Source of the DNA: Geobacter sp.
Lineage (GTDB): Bacteria > Desulfobacterota > Desulfuromonadia > Geobacterales > DSM-12255
Length of the DNA: 64,000 nt
NCBI GenBank assembly: GCA_009684525.1
Contig: WKKR01000002.1
Coordinates: forward strand, 1 to 64,000
Direction: 5' to 3'
Position 1 is the stretch's first letter. Every line of letters starts with the position of its first letter. The notes under the pieces were generated by a model, which saw only the letters and a program-made list of their open reading frames with translations, did no database searches and was not told the DNA's origin. Below, one piece after another: positions 46,831 to 55,980 of the stretch. Both the position numbers and the translations under genes were made by a program.

Positions 46831-48255
46831 ATGAACCGGATGACAACAGCCTTGTGTCTTCCTTTGGGGGTATTCCTCTGCCTGGCGGGATGCACCACCA
46901 TGGCCCCGAATTACAGCCGGCCGGCCGCGCCGGTGCCGGCCGAATGGCCCAGCGGTGCCGCCTACGGGGAAGCGGCAGCCAAGCCTGCGGACAAGCCGCT
47001 GGCCGATATCCCCTGGCAGGAGTTCTTCGTCGACCAGCGGCTGCAGAAACTGGTCGCCCTGGCGCTGGAGAACAACCGCGACCTCCGCGTCGCCGTTCTC
47101 AATATCGAGCGATCCCGGGCCCAGTACCAGATCCAGCGCTCCGACCTCTTCCCCAAGGTCGATGCCACTGCCGACGGCGCGTTCCAGCGGCTGCCCGAGG
47201 ATTTTTCCGGTACCGGCCAGGCACGGACCATCCATCAATACAGCGTCGGCCTCGGCGTCAGCTCCTATGAACTGGATCTGTTCGGCCGGGTGCGCAGCCT
47301 CAAGGACCAGGCCCTGGAGCAGTACCTGGCTACCGAGCAGGCGCGGCGCAGCGTGCAGATCAGCCTGGTTTCACAGGTTGCCACCACCTACCTGGCCCTG
47401 GGGGCGGACCGCGAGCGGCTGAAGCTCGCCAAAGAGACCCTGACGAGCCAGCAGTCATCCTTCCAGCTGACCAAGAGCCGTTACGAGGCGGGCGTCTCCT
47501 CCGCCCTCGACCTCCACCAGGCCCAGACCAGCGTGGACACCGCGCGGCTTGACATTGCCCGCTACACCACCCTGGTGGCCCAGGACGAGAACGCCCTGGC
47601 CCTCGTGGTCGGCTCGAAGATCCCGGCGGACCTGCTGCCGCCGTCCCTTTCCGAAACGCTGACCGCCCTGAAGGAGCTGGCGCCGGGCCTGCCGTCCGAG
47701 GTGCTGCTCAACCGTCCCGACATCCTCCAGGCCGAGAACCTGCTCAGGGGGAGCAACGCCAACATCGGCGCGGCCAGGGCGGCCTTCTTCCCCAGCATCA
47801 CCCTGGTTTCGAACGTGGGCTTCGGCAGCGACGAACTCTCCGGCCTCTTCACCGGCGATGCCTTTGCCTGGAGCTTTGCCCCCCGTATCACCCTGCCGAT
47901 CTTCACCGCCGGCAGCAACCAAGCCAGGCTCACGGTGGCAGAGGTAGATCGGGACATTGCGGTGGCCCGGTACGAACAGGCGATCCAGACCGCATTCCGG
48001 GAAGTCTCCGATGCCCTGGCCCTGCGGGGGACCATTGACGAGCAGGTGGCGGCGCAGCAATCGCTCACCGACGCCACCTCCGAGAGCTACCGCCTCTCCC
48101 AGGCCCGCTACGAGAAAGGGGTCGACAGCTACCTGCAGGTTCTGGACGCCCAGCGCTCCCTCTACAGCGCCCAACAGAACCTGATCAGCGTCCGCCTCTC
48201 CCGCATCAGCAATCTGGTGACGCTGTACAAGGTTCTGGGTGGCGGGACGAAGTAG
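46831..48255 (+). CDS. Outer-membrane efflux lipoprotein (OprM/NodT family)
   Basis: The protein has 474 residues. The signal MNRMTTALCLPLGVFLCLAGC ends in a lipobox with Cys21. TTMAPNYSRPAAPVPAEWP is typical of OprM-like channels. Two copies of the OEP repeat follow, with long alpha-helical stretches (LALENNRDLRVAVLNIERSRAQYQIQ; LLNRPDILQAENLLRGSNANIGAARAAFFPSITL). It forms the trimeric channel for the adaptor and pump just upstream. A GGAGGAAC site precedes the ATG two bases beyond the pump stop. Confidence 0.95.
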   Translation: MNRMTTALCLPLGVFLCLAGCTTMAPNYSRPAAPVPAEWPSGAAYGEAAAKPADKPLADIPWQEFFVDQRLQKLVALALENNRDLRVAVLNIERSRAQYQIQRSDLFPKVDATADGAFQRLPEDFSGTGQARTIHQYSVGLGVSSYELDLFGRVRSLKDQALEQYLATEQARRSVQISLVSQVATTYLALGADRERLKLAKETLTSQQSSFQLTKSRYEAGVSSALDLHQAQTSVDTARLDIARYTTLVAQDENALALVVGSKIPADLLPPSLSETLTALKELAPGLPSEVLLNRPDILQAENLLRGSNANIGAARAAFFPSITLVSNVGFGSDELSGLFTGDAFAWSFAPRITLPIFTAGSNQARLTVAEVDRDIAVARYEQAIQTAFREVSDALALRGTIDEQVAAQQSLTDATSESYRLSQARYEKGVDSYLQVLDAQRSLYSAQQNLISVRLSRISNLVTLYKVLGGGTK

Positions 48256-48288
48256 CGGCAGCGCGGCAGCAAACCGGAGGAGCATGGG

Positions 48289-48420
48289 ATGAAACCCTCA
48301 AGAATGGTTCTGTACCTCGTCATCGCCCTGCTTGCCGTCATGATGGCCTACACGTTCCTGGTCAGGGAACCGCACCCGGACTGGCCCATAAATCTGATAC
48401 ACCTGCTTTTCAGGCACTGA
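48289..48420 (+). CDS. 43-residue single-helix membrane protein
   Basis: The frame reads MKPSRMVLYLVIALLAVMMA and continues to a polar C-terminal half rich in His, Pro and Trp, ending in FRH. One helix covers residues 7-25. A GGAGG site lies just before it, and it comes 33 bases after the channel gene. Family unknown. It may be co-transcribed with the RND pump. Confidence 0.55.
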   Translation: MKPSRMVLYLVIALLAVMMAYTFLVREPHPDWPINLIHLLFRH

Positions 48421-48527
48421 CCGTTTTTGTGAGAGACCTCCGGACCGGGGGGCAGGCAGCCTTTCCAAGGCAAAAGCGTGCCTGAATGAACGCAACGTTA
48501 TTTTGGGCATGAAACGGAGACAATCAT

Positions 48528-48644
48528 ATGAGCACAGTATGGATTGCCTTTACTTGCGGGTTCTTGTTAGGCGGAACGGTGGGCTTTGTCCTGATGTGCC
48601 TCCTGTTCATCAGCAAGCGGGGAGACTCACCGAACAGGCAGTGA
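48528..48644 (+). CDS. 38-residue membrane protein, DUF3789-like
   Basis: MSTVWIAFTCGFLLGGTVGF then VLMCLLFISKRGDSPNRQ and stop. One glycine-rich helix (GFLLGGTVGFVLMCLLF) and a charged tail resemble the short DUF3789 proteins, judged from memory of their pattern. A CGGAGA site precedes it. It lies between the 43-residue ORF and the phospholipase gene. Confidence 0.5.
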   Translation: MSTVWIAFTCGFLLGGTVGFVLMCLLFISKRGDSPNRQ

Positions 48645-48692
48645 GAGCATATTCGCCCAAACTTCCGTAGGGGTTGAGGGGAGTGCCAGCAC

Positions 48693-49640
48693 GTGACCGC
48701 TTCACGACGCGCCATACTTGTCATATGTTTCTTCCTGTCGACAATCGCAGGTACAGCGGGTGTTGCCCGGACCGAACAGCTCCCCTCGCCCGTCGCCCCC
48801 GTAGAAACACCGCCCGCCGAGCCAGGGGCATCCGTTCCGCAGGACTCTGCCCTGCAACAACGGCTGCACCATGAAAAACAGGCCAAGGAATCAAGATTTT
48901 CCATCCTGCCGCACAAAACCAACTACCTGCTTCCCGTCAGTTACAACACCTCGCCCAATAATGCCGTATATGCCAACCTGGCAGGCCGGGACGAAAATCT
49001 CGACAACCTTGAGGTCAAATTCCAGTTGAGCATCAAGACCGCGCTCTGGGACGACATCTTCGGCGACAATGGCACACTCTATGTGGCCTACAGCCAACTT
49101 GCCTTCTGGCAGGCATACAACAGCGGCTCATCCGCACCCTTTCGCGAGATCAACTTCGAACCCGAGGCCTTCCTGGCATTCCATACCGGCTCCAGACTGC
49201 TGGGCATGACCAGCCAGATGATCACCCTCGGCTTCAACCACCAATCCAACGGGCGGGGAGAACCGTTGTCCCGCAGTTGGAACCGCATCGTCGCAAACCT
49301 CCTGTTCAGCGCGGGCGACACCTACGTCTCCCTGAGGCCCTGGTTCCGTATCCCCGAAAGCAGGGAGGATGATGACAACCCGCAGATGGAAAAATATCTG
49401 GGCTATGGGGAACTGTTTGCCCTGCAAAAACTGGGGGAGCACACCCTGACCCTGATGCTGCGCAACAACCTGCGCACATCCGGGAACAAGGGAGCGGTGC
49501 AGTTGGACTGGAGCTTCCCCCTCCACAAGCATCTAAAGGGGTATGTCCAATATTTCAACGGCTATGGTGAAAGCCTCGTGGATTACAACCATTCCACCAA
49601 CCGGTTTGGGGTGGGGGTAATGCTGACCGACTGGCTGTAA
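48693..49640 (+). CDS. pldA: Outer-membrane phospholipase A (OMPLA/PldA)
   Basis: The protein has 315 residues. A signal peptide (about 1-27) leads to a Pro-rich linker, then a 12-strand barrel. The catalytic His and Ser stand in GFNHQSNGRGEPLSRSWNR, with the third residue Asn in the same stretch, matching the E. coli enzyme motif closely. The protein ends in an aromatic-rich strand (FGVGVMLTDWL) like other barrels. It hydrolyses phospholipids that reach the outer leaflet and is normally activated by dimerisation and calcium after membrane stress. GTG at 48693 is the start; GAGGGG lies 12 bases upstream. Confidence 0.93.
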   Translation: MTASRRAILVICFFLSTIAGTAGVARTEQLPSPVAPVETPPAEPGASVPQDSALQQRLHHEKQAKESRFSILPHKTNYLLPVSYNTSPNNAVYANLAGRDENLDNLEVKFQLSIKTALWDDIFGDNGTLYVAYSQLAFWQAYNSGSSAPFREINFEPEAFLAFHTGSRLLGMTSQMITLGFNHQSNGRGEPLSRSWNRIVANLLFSAGDTYVSLRPWFRIPESREDDDNPQMEKYLGYGELFALQKLGEHTLTLMLRNNLRTSGNKGAVQLDWSFPLHKHLKGYVQYFNGYGESLVDYNHSTNRFGVGVMLTDWL

Positions 49641-49667
49641 TATCTTCACTGGCAAAGAGAGGGTACC

Positions 49668-50741
49668 ATGACCAAACCACGGAAAACATGGCTGATCATC
49701 GTCGCCGGACTGCTGGTTATGGGGATTCTTGGTATCGTTGCATGGCAGAAGTTCGCCGGCAACGACAGAGACCGCGGTCTCGTCAGCGGCAACGGCCGCA
49801 TCGAAGCGGTGGAGATCGACATCGCCGCCAAGACCGCCGGCCGGATAAAGGATATCCTGGCGCGCGAAGGGGAGTTCGTCACTGCCGGGCAGAAGGTGGC
49901 GATAATGGACACCGAGGTGCTCGAAGCCCAGCTCCGCCAGGCCGAGGCCGAGCTGCAGAAGACGCGCGACTCGGTTGCCACCACGCGCAGCCAGCTGGTA
50001 CAACGCCAAAGCGAAAAGGCAGCGGCACTGGCACTGGTCGGACAGCGCGAAGCAGAACTGGAAAACGCACAACAGCACGAAGCACGCTCGTCCGACCTTG
50101 TCTCACGGGGCGCGATGTCGCGACAAGAGGCTGACGACGACAGCACACGGCTCAAAAGCGCCGTGGCAGCCGTAAGCGCGGCCCGCGCCCAGGTCGCTGC
50201 CGCCGAGGCGACCATCGCAACGGTCCGGACCCAGATCTCCGGGGCGTTATCAGCCGTTGCAGCGGCCCAGGCCACGGTCGAACGGGTCCAGGCCGATATC
50301 CGGGACAGCGCCCTCGTCTCCCCCCGCGACGGCCGGGTACAATACCGGGTCGCCCAACCCGGCGAGGTGGTCGCCGCCGGCGGCCGGGTCTTAAGCCTGG
50401 TCGACCTGAGCGATGTCTACATGACCTTCTTTCTGCCGACGACCGCGGCCGGCCGGGTCGCACTCGGTTCAGAGGTCCGGCTGATCCTCGACGCCGCTCC
50501 CCAGTATGTAATCCCCGCCAAAGTATCGTTCGTTGCCGATGTGGCCCAGTTCACCCCCAAAACCGTGGAGACGGCCAGTGAGCGGGAAAAGCTGATGTTC
50601 CGCCTGCGCGCCCAGATCCCCGTGGAGCTGCTCCGGAAACATATCACCCAGGTCAAGACCGGTCTGCCCGGCATGGCCTATGTGCGGCTCGACGCCGCCA
50701 AGCCGTGGCCCGCCCACCTGCAGGTGAAGCTGCCGCAATGA
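49668..50741 (+). CDS. HlyD-family adaptor of an ABC exporter (YhiI/YbhG type)
   Basis: The protein has 357 residues. A single N-terminal helix (about 7-25) anchors it. [44 protein letters not shown] is the lipoyl-like entry, followed by a long coiled coil rich in Ala, Arg and Glu (about 80-200) and [34 protein letters not shown]. It serves as the membrane fusion protein for the ABC proteins encoded next. Its stop overlaps the ABC gene start by 4 bases. Confidence 0.92.
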   Translation: MTKPRKTWLIIVAGLLVMGILGIVAWQKFAGNDRDRGLVSGNGRIEAVEIDIAAKTAGRIKDILAREGEFVTAGQKVAIMDTEVLEAQLRQAEAELQKTRDSVATTRSQLVQRQSEKAAALALVGQREAELENAQQHEARSSDLVSRGAMSRQEADDDSTRLKSAVAAVSAARAQVAAAEATIATVRTQISGALSAVAAAQATVERVQADIRDSALVSPRDGRVQYRVAQPGEVVAAGGRVLSLVDLSDVYMTFFLPTTAAGRVALGSEVRLILDAAPQYVIPAKVSFVADVAQFTPKTVETASEREKLMFRLRAQIPVELLRKHITQVKTGLPGMAYVRLDAAKPWPAHLQVKLPQ

Positions 50742-53527
50742 GCGATTGCGATCCGCAAGCCATCCGGGCGCCCCTGCCGCCCGTAGCAAGGCTGCAGGGG
50801 GTCAGCCAGCGCTACGGCAAGACCCTGGCGCTGGCTGCGGTCGATCTCGAACTGCCGGCCGGCTGCATGGTCGGCGTCATCGGGCCGGACGGCGTGGGCA
50901 AGTCAAGCCTCTTCTCGCTGGTCGCGGGCTCCCGTGCCATCCAGTCCGGCCGGATAGACGTCCTGGGGGGCAACATGGCCGACAGGCGCCACCGCCGTGC
51001 GGTCTGCCCCCGTATCGCCTATATGCCCCAGGGGCTCGGCAGGAATCTCTATCCAACCCTGTCGGTGCTGGAGAATGTGGAGTTTTTCGCCCGGCTGTTC
51101 GGTCATGGCCGCCAGGAGCGGGAGCGGCGCATTGCCGAGCTGCTGGCCGCCACCGGCCTGGCACCCTTTGCCGACCGGCCGGCAGGCAAGCTCTCCGGCG
51201 GCATGAAGCAGAAGCTGGGCCTCTGCTGCGCCCTGATCCACGACCCCGACCTGCTGATCCTGGACGAACCGACCACCGGCGTCGACCCCCTGTCGCGCCG
51301 CCAGTTCTGGGAACTGATCGACCGCATCCGTGCCGGTCGGACCGGCATGAGCGTGCTGATCGCCACCGCCTACATGGAGGAGGCCGCACGTTTCGACTGG
51401 CTGGTGGCAATGAACGGCGGTCGGGTGCTTGCCATTGGCACGCCGCGGGAACTCCTGACCCAGACCGGCACCACGACCCTGGAAGAGGCATTCATCGCCC
51501 TGTTGCCCCAGGCGCAGCGCGAGGGCTACCAACCGGTCATTATCCCGCCGCGGGAGGCAGAACCCGACGGCAAGGCCGCCATCGAGGCCCATGATCTGAC
51601 CATGCGCTTCGGCGACTTCATTGCTGTCGATCATGTCAGCTTCCGTATCGAGCAGGGGGAGATCTTCGGCTTTCTCGGCTCCAACGGCTGCGGCAAGACC
51701 ACTACCATGAAGATGCTGACCGGCCTCCTGCCGGCCAGCGAAGGCGAGGCCCGGCTCTTTGACCGGCCGGTGGACCCGCACGACATCGACACCCGCCGCC
51801 GGGTCGGCTACATGACCCAGTCCTTTTCCCTCTACGGCGAGTTGACGGTGCGGCAGAACCTGGTCCTACACGCGCGCCTCTTCAGCATGCCGGAAGCCCG
51901 GATTCCCGCCCGTGTACGGGAGATGGCGGAGCGCTTCGGCCTGGACGGGGTGATGGAAAGCCTCCCCGACGCGCTGCCGCTGGGGCAGCGCCAGCGGCTC
52001 TCCCTGGCCGTGGCCATGATCCACGGGCCGGAGATGCTGATCCTGGACGAGCCGACCTCGGGGGTCGACCCGGTGGCGCGCGATGGCTTCTGGCAGATCA
52101 TGATTGAACTGGCGCGCCGGGATCGGGTCACCATCTTCATCTCGACCCACTTCATGAACGAGGCGGAGCGGTGCGACCGGATCTCGCTGATGCACGCCGG
52201 ACGGGTGCTGGTCAGCGACGCGCCAACAGCCCTGATCGCAGCTCGCGGGGCAGCATCGCTGGAAGAGGCGTTCATCGGCTATCTGGAAGAAGCCACCGAT
52301 GCCGCAGCACCTACTCCCATCAGCATAGCGGCGGAAACGGCAGACATTCCCTCCGCTCCCCGCGCCGGCCAGCCTGCTCCACCGGCAGCACCCTCCGGCT
52401 TCTTCAGCCTGCAACGGCTGCTCAGCTATACCCGGCGCGAGGCGCTGGAACTCTTTCGCGATCCGATCCGCCTGACCCTGGCCCTGCTCGGGAGCGTGAT
52501 CCTGATGGTCGTCATGGGCTACGGCATCACCATGGATGTGGAGAATCTGACCTTTGCCGCTCTGGACCGGGACCAGACCACGCTCAGCCGCGACTATCTG
52601 CTCAGCCTCGCCGGCTCCCGCTACTTTATCGAGCGCCCGCCCCTCAGAGACTACGACGACCTGGACCGGCGGATGCGGGCCGGCGAGATCAGTCTGGCAA
52701 TCGAGATCCCGCCCGGCTTTGCCCGCGACCTGCGGCGCGGCTCCCCGGTCGCCGTCGGCGCCTGGATCGACGGTGCCATGCCACAACGGGCTGAAACGAT
52801 CCGTGGCTACGTGCAGGGGATGCACGCCCAGTGGCTGACGGCCCTGGTGCGGGAAAAGCTCGGCACTGCGGCCACGGCCTCCGCGGCCGACATCGCGATC
52901 CGCTATCGCTACAACCCGGATGTCAAGAGCCTGGTGGCCATGGTGCCGGCCATGATCCCGCTCCTTCTGATGCTGATCCCCGCCATGCTGAGCGCGCTCT
53001 CGGTGGTGCGTGAAAAGGAGTTGGGCTCCATCGTCAATCTCTATGTCACGCCGGTCACCCGGCTGGAATTTCTCCTGGGCAAGCAACTCCCCTACGTGGC
53101 ACTCGCCATGCTCAGCTTTCTGCTCCTCACCCTGCTGGCGATTTTCGTCTTCGGCGTCCCGCTCAAGGGGAGCTTCGCGGCCCTGTCGGCCGGGGCGCTT
53201 CTCTATGTGATCGCGGCCACCGCGCTGGGCCTGGTGATTTCCACCTTCATGCGGAGCCAGATCGCCGCCCTGTTCGGCACGGCTATCCTGACCCTCCTGC
53301 CGGCCGTGCAGTTTTCCGGTCTGACCCATCCGGTCTCCTCACTGGAAGGTGCCGGGGCCGCGATCGGCACGGTCTATCCGACCACCTATTTTCTGATCAT
53401 CGCCCGTGGCGCATTTTCCAAGGGGCTCGGCTTTGCCGATCTCAAGGTGTCGTTTGTCCCCCTGCTGCTGGCCGTGCCCCTCTTGATCGGACTGGCCACG
53501 GCCCTGCTCAGGAAACAGGATCGCTGA
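50738..53527 (+). CDS. ABC transporter fusion: two ATPase domains plus ABC-2 permease (RbbA/YhiH type)
   Basis: The protein has 929 residues. Nucleotide-binding domain 1 has Walker [10 protein letters not shown], signature [11 protein letters not shown] and Walker [14 protein letters not shown]. Domain 2 (from about 275) has [22 protein letters not shown] in place of the LSGGQ signature, and [13 protein letters not shown]. The C-terminal ABC-2 domain (about 565-929) has an N-terminal helix, a large outer loop with YNPDVKS and five more helices. E. coli RbbA is of similar size and layout. The second signature is degenerate, which may make that site weaker. It is followed two bases later by the second permease. 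Confidence 0.93.
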   Translation: MSDCDPQAIRAPLPPVARLQGVSQRYGKTLALAAVDLELPAGCMVGVIGPDGVGKSSLFSLVAGSRAIQSGRIDVLGGNMADRRHRRAVCPRIAYMPQGLGRNLYPTLSVLENVEFFARLFGHGRQERERRIAELLAATGLAPFADRPAGKLSGGMKQKLGLCCALIHDPDLLILDEPTTGVDPLSRRQFWELIDRIRAGRTGMSVLIATAYMEEAARFDWLVAMNGGRVLAIGTPRELLTQTGTTTLEEAFIALLPQAQREGYQPVIIPPREAEPDGKAAIEAHDLTMRFGDFIAVDHVSFRIEQGEIFGFLGSNGCGKTTTMKMLTGLLPASEGEARLFDRPVDPHDIDTRRRVGYMTQSFSLYGELTVRQNLVLHARLFSMPEARIPARVREMAERFGLDGVMESLPDALPLGQRQRLSLAVAMIHGPEMLILDEPTSGVDPVARDGFWQIMIELARRDRVTIFISTHFMNEAERCDRISLMHAGRVLVSDAPTALIAARGAASLEEAFIGYLEEATDAAAPTPISIAAETADIPSAPRAGQPAPPAAPSGFFSLQRLLSYTRREALELFRDPIRLTLALLGSVILMVVMGYGITMDVENLTFAALDRDQTTLSRDYLLSLAGSRYFIERPPLRDYDDLDRRMRAGEISLAIEIPPGFARDLRRGSPVAVGAWIDGAMPQRAETIRGYVQGMHAQWLTALVREKLGTAATASAADIAIRYRYNPDVKSLVAMVPAMIPLLLMLIPAMLSALSVVREKELGSIVNLYVTPVTRLEFLLGKQLPYVALAMLSFLLLTLLAIFVFGVPLKGSFAALSAGALLYVIAATALGLVISTFMRSQIAALFGTAILTLLPAVQFSGLTHPVSSLEGAGAAIGTVYPTTYFLIIARGAFSKGLGFADLKVSFVPLLLAVPLLIGLATALLRKQDR

Positions 53528-53529
53528 CC

Positions 53530-54651
53530 ATGCGTAGCGCCAACATCCTCCATCTCGGCATCAAGGAACTGCGCAGCCTGCTGCGCGACCCCATATTGCT
53601 GGCGCTGATCGTCTACGCCTTCAGCTTCGAGGTCTATTCGGCCGCCAGGGCCATGCCGGAAACCCTGCACCGGGCGCCGATCGCCATTATCGACGAGGAC
53701 CGTTCCCAACTCTCGGCGCGCATCGCCGACGCCTTTATCCCCCCGCATTTCACCACGCCGGCCATGATCACGCGGAACGAGATGGATTCCCGCATGGATG
53801 CCGGTCTCGACACCTTTGCCATCGATATCCCCCCGAACTTTCAGCGCGACGTCCTGGCCGGACGTTCGCCCATTGTCCAGCTCAACGTGGACGCAACCCG
53901 GATGAGCCAGGCGTTCACCGGCAGCGGTTACATCCAGTCCATCGTCAACACCGAAATCAGCTCCTTTCTGCAGGGCTATCGGGCAAACACCGCCGCAACC
54001 GTCGATCTGAACCTGCGGGCACGCTTCAACCCGGAGTTGAACCAATTCTGGTTCGGCTCGGTCATGCAGGTCATCAACAGCGTCACCATGCTCTCCATCA
54101 TCCTGACCGGAGCCGCGCTGATCCGTGAACGGGAGCACGGCACGGTGGAGCACCTGCTGGTGATGCCGGTGACCCCCTTTGAAATCATGACTGGCAAGGT
54201 CTGGGCCATGGCGCTGGTGGTGCTGACGACCACCGCCTGCTCGCTTACCCTGGTTGTCCAGGGGTTGCTCAGGGTACCGATCGAGGGTTCCATCCCCCTC
54301 TTTCTGGTCGGCACCGCCCTGCACCTGTTCGCCACCACGTCGCTCGGTATCTTCCTCGGCACCGTCGCCCGCTCCATGCCCCAGTTCGGCCTGCTGATGA
54401 TGCTGGTGCTGCTGCCGCTGGAGATCCTCTCGGGCAGTACCACCCCCCGCGAAAGCATGCCCGATGTCGTGCAGTGGATCATGCTAGCAGCGCCCAACAC
54501 CCATTTCGTCATGCTGGCCCAGGCCATCCTCTACCGCGGTGCAGGGCTCGCCGTTGTCTGGCCGCAGTTTGTCTCCCTCGTCCTGATCGGCGCGGTCCTG
54601 TTTGCGCTCTCCCTGTCGCGCTTCCGCTCCACCATAGGGACAATGGCATGA
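53530..54651 (+). CDS. ABC-2 type permease (YhhJ/YbhR type)
   Basis: The protein has 373 residues. An N-terminal helix (about 20-38), a large periplasmic domain (about 40-170) containing RARFNPELNQFWFGSVMQVIN, and five C-terminal helices make the ABC-2 layout. REREHGTVEHLLVMPVTPFEIMTGKVWAM is the conserved coupling region. It pairs with the fused permease upstream to complete the channel. The MFP-ABC-permease set is the usual Yhi/Ybh arrangement. The substrate is unknown. Confidence 0.93.
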   Translation: MRSANILHLGIKELRSLLRDPILLALIVYAFSFEVYSAARAMPETLHRAPIAIIDEDRSQLSARIADAFIPPHFTTPAMITRNEMDSRMDAGLDTFAIDIPPNFQRDVLAGRSPIVQLNVDATRMSQAFTGSGYIQSIVNTEISSFLQGYRANTAATVDLNLRARFNPELNQFWFGSVMQVINSVTMLSIILTGAALIREREHGTVEHLLVMPVTPFEIMTGKVWAMALVVLTTTACSLTLVVQGLLRVPIEGSIPLFLVGTALHLFATTSLGIFLGTVARSMPQFGLLMMLVLLPLEILSGSTTPRESMPDVVQWIMLAAPNTHFVMLAQAILYRGAGLAVVWPQFVSLVLIGAVLFALSLSRFRSTIGTMA

Positions 54652-54766
54652 CTTTGCTTCTTCATGCCCTATCCATCAGACTTGATGCAGGTCCGTCGCC
54701 TGCACCGGAGCGATCCGAGCGCCGACAGTGCGGCTGTTCGACGATGACTGTACAGGAGAATACCCC

Positions 54767-55744
54767 ATGAAATGGACCGCTCTTTTCGCCTGCCTGCTGA
54801 TTTCCGCCGCCCCTGCCGACGCCGACGAGTTCTTCGGCCTGGGGGGGACGATGGAGACCGTCGGCACGGAGAGGACCGACACCTCCTACTCCTGGCAGCT
54901 GGAATACCGGCAGGATTTCGCCAAGCACGTGGCGGCGAGCCTTTCCTATCTCAACGAGGGGCATGTGCCCAACCATCACCGCGACGGCAATGCTCTCCAG
55001 CTCTGGGCACAGACGGACCTTTTGGAGCGGCGGCTGTCGGTCTCCGCAGGGATCGGCCCCTATCACTATTTCGACACGACGACCCCCTCGGCGAACGACG
55101 GCTCCTACACCAACGAGCACGGCTTCGGCGCGATTGCCAGCCTGGCGGCGATCTGGAAGACCGAAACCCGCTGGCAGTTCCAGCTGCGCACCAACTGGGT
55201 CAAGGCCTTCGGCAGCATCGATACCGTGTCGGCCCTGGCCGGGATCGGCTATCAGCTGGGTGAACCCGCATCGGCCACGGCACAGCTTTCCTCCAGGCCC
55301 TCCGATGAGAAGACCACGGAGAACGAGATCACCCTGTTTGCCGGCCGGACCATCACCAACAGCTTTGCTTCGGAACGTTCGACCGCGCTCAGCATCGAAT
55401 ATCGGCGAGGGCTCTTGCGCTATCTGGACTGGACGGTCGCCTGGCTCTACGAAGGCGACACCCGCCTGATCCGGCGGGGCGGTCTGGTCAGCCAGTTCTG
55501 GGCCGTCAAGGCCTTCCTGGACGATTCCGTAGCGCTCGGTGCCGGATGCGGCGCCTATCTCGCCGTGGATGAGCGATCCGACAAAAATCAGGGCGACGAC
55601 GGAAAGATCTCCGCCATCGCAACCCTGACCGGGAGTTACCGATTCCACCCGCACTGGAGCCTGCGCACCTCGTGGAACCGCATCATCACCAACTACGACC
55701 GGGACACGGACGTCATCATGGGGGGGATCGGCTACCGGTTCTGA
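54767..55744 (+). CDS. Outer-membrane beta-barrel protein of unknown function
   Basis: The protein has 325 residues. A signal peptide (MKWTALFACLLISAAPADA) is cleaved before DEFFG. The mature part alternates hydrophobic and polar residues in strands of about ten, with short turns, and ends in GGIGYRF, an aromatic C terminus typical of BAM substrates. The segment YLNEGHVPNHHRDGNALQLW near residues 55-74 is distinctive, with a His cluster, and occurs once; it may be a functional site. I cannot name the family. GGAGA precedes the ATG. It follows the ABC exporter on the same strand after 115 bases. Confidence 0.65.
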   Translation: MKWTALFACLLISAAPADADEFFGLGGTMETVGTERTDTSYSWQLEYRQDFAKHVAASLSYLNEGHVPNHHRDGNALQLWAQTDLLERRLSVSAGIGPYHYFDTTTPSANDGSYTNEHGFGAIASLAAIWKTETRWQFQLRTNWVKAFGSIDTVSALAGIGYQLGEPASATAQLSSRPSDEKTTENEITLFAGRTITNSFASERSTALSIEYRRGLLRYLDWTVAWLYEGDTRLIRRGGLVSQFWAVKAFLDDSVALGAGCGAYLAVDERSDKNQGDDGKISAIATLTGSYRFHPHWSLRTSWNRIITNYDRDTDVIMGGIGYRF

Positions 55745-55863
55745 ACATTGATCGCCAATCCGGATCGTTAGGACATCTTGACCCTCCCGACCCTTCTCCA
55801 CCCGTACAAGTTCCGGAAATCAGAGTTAAAACCCCTTGACATTAGATATTAAAAATGTTCAAC

Positions 55864-55894
55864 TGTGCATATGCACATAATTTGCCCATGGGCA
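55864..55894. promoter_or_regulatory. Two adjacent perfect palindromes upstream of the aldehyde dehydrogenase gene
   Basis: TGTGCATATGCACA (55864-55877) and TGCCCATGGGCA (55883-55894) stand five bases apart in an otherwise AT-rich stretch. A TTGACA at 55836 lies just before, with no matching -10 box at the standard spacing. They could be operators for an unknown regulator. Confidence 0.4.
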
Positions 55895-55980
55895 CTCTCT
55901 GCCCGTCTGCGCTTCTTGGCAGCGGACAAAGGGTCACAGTGCACGGGCTGCAGCCATTTCGGCAGAGGAAGGGAATAGCC

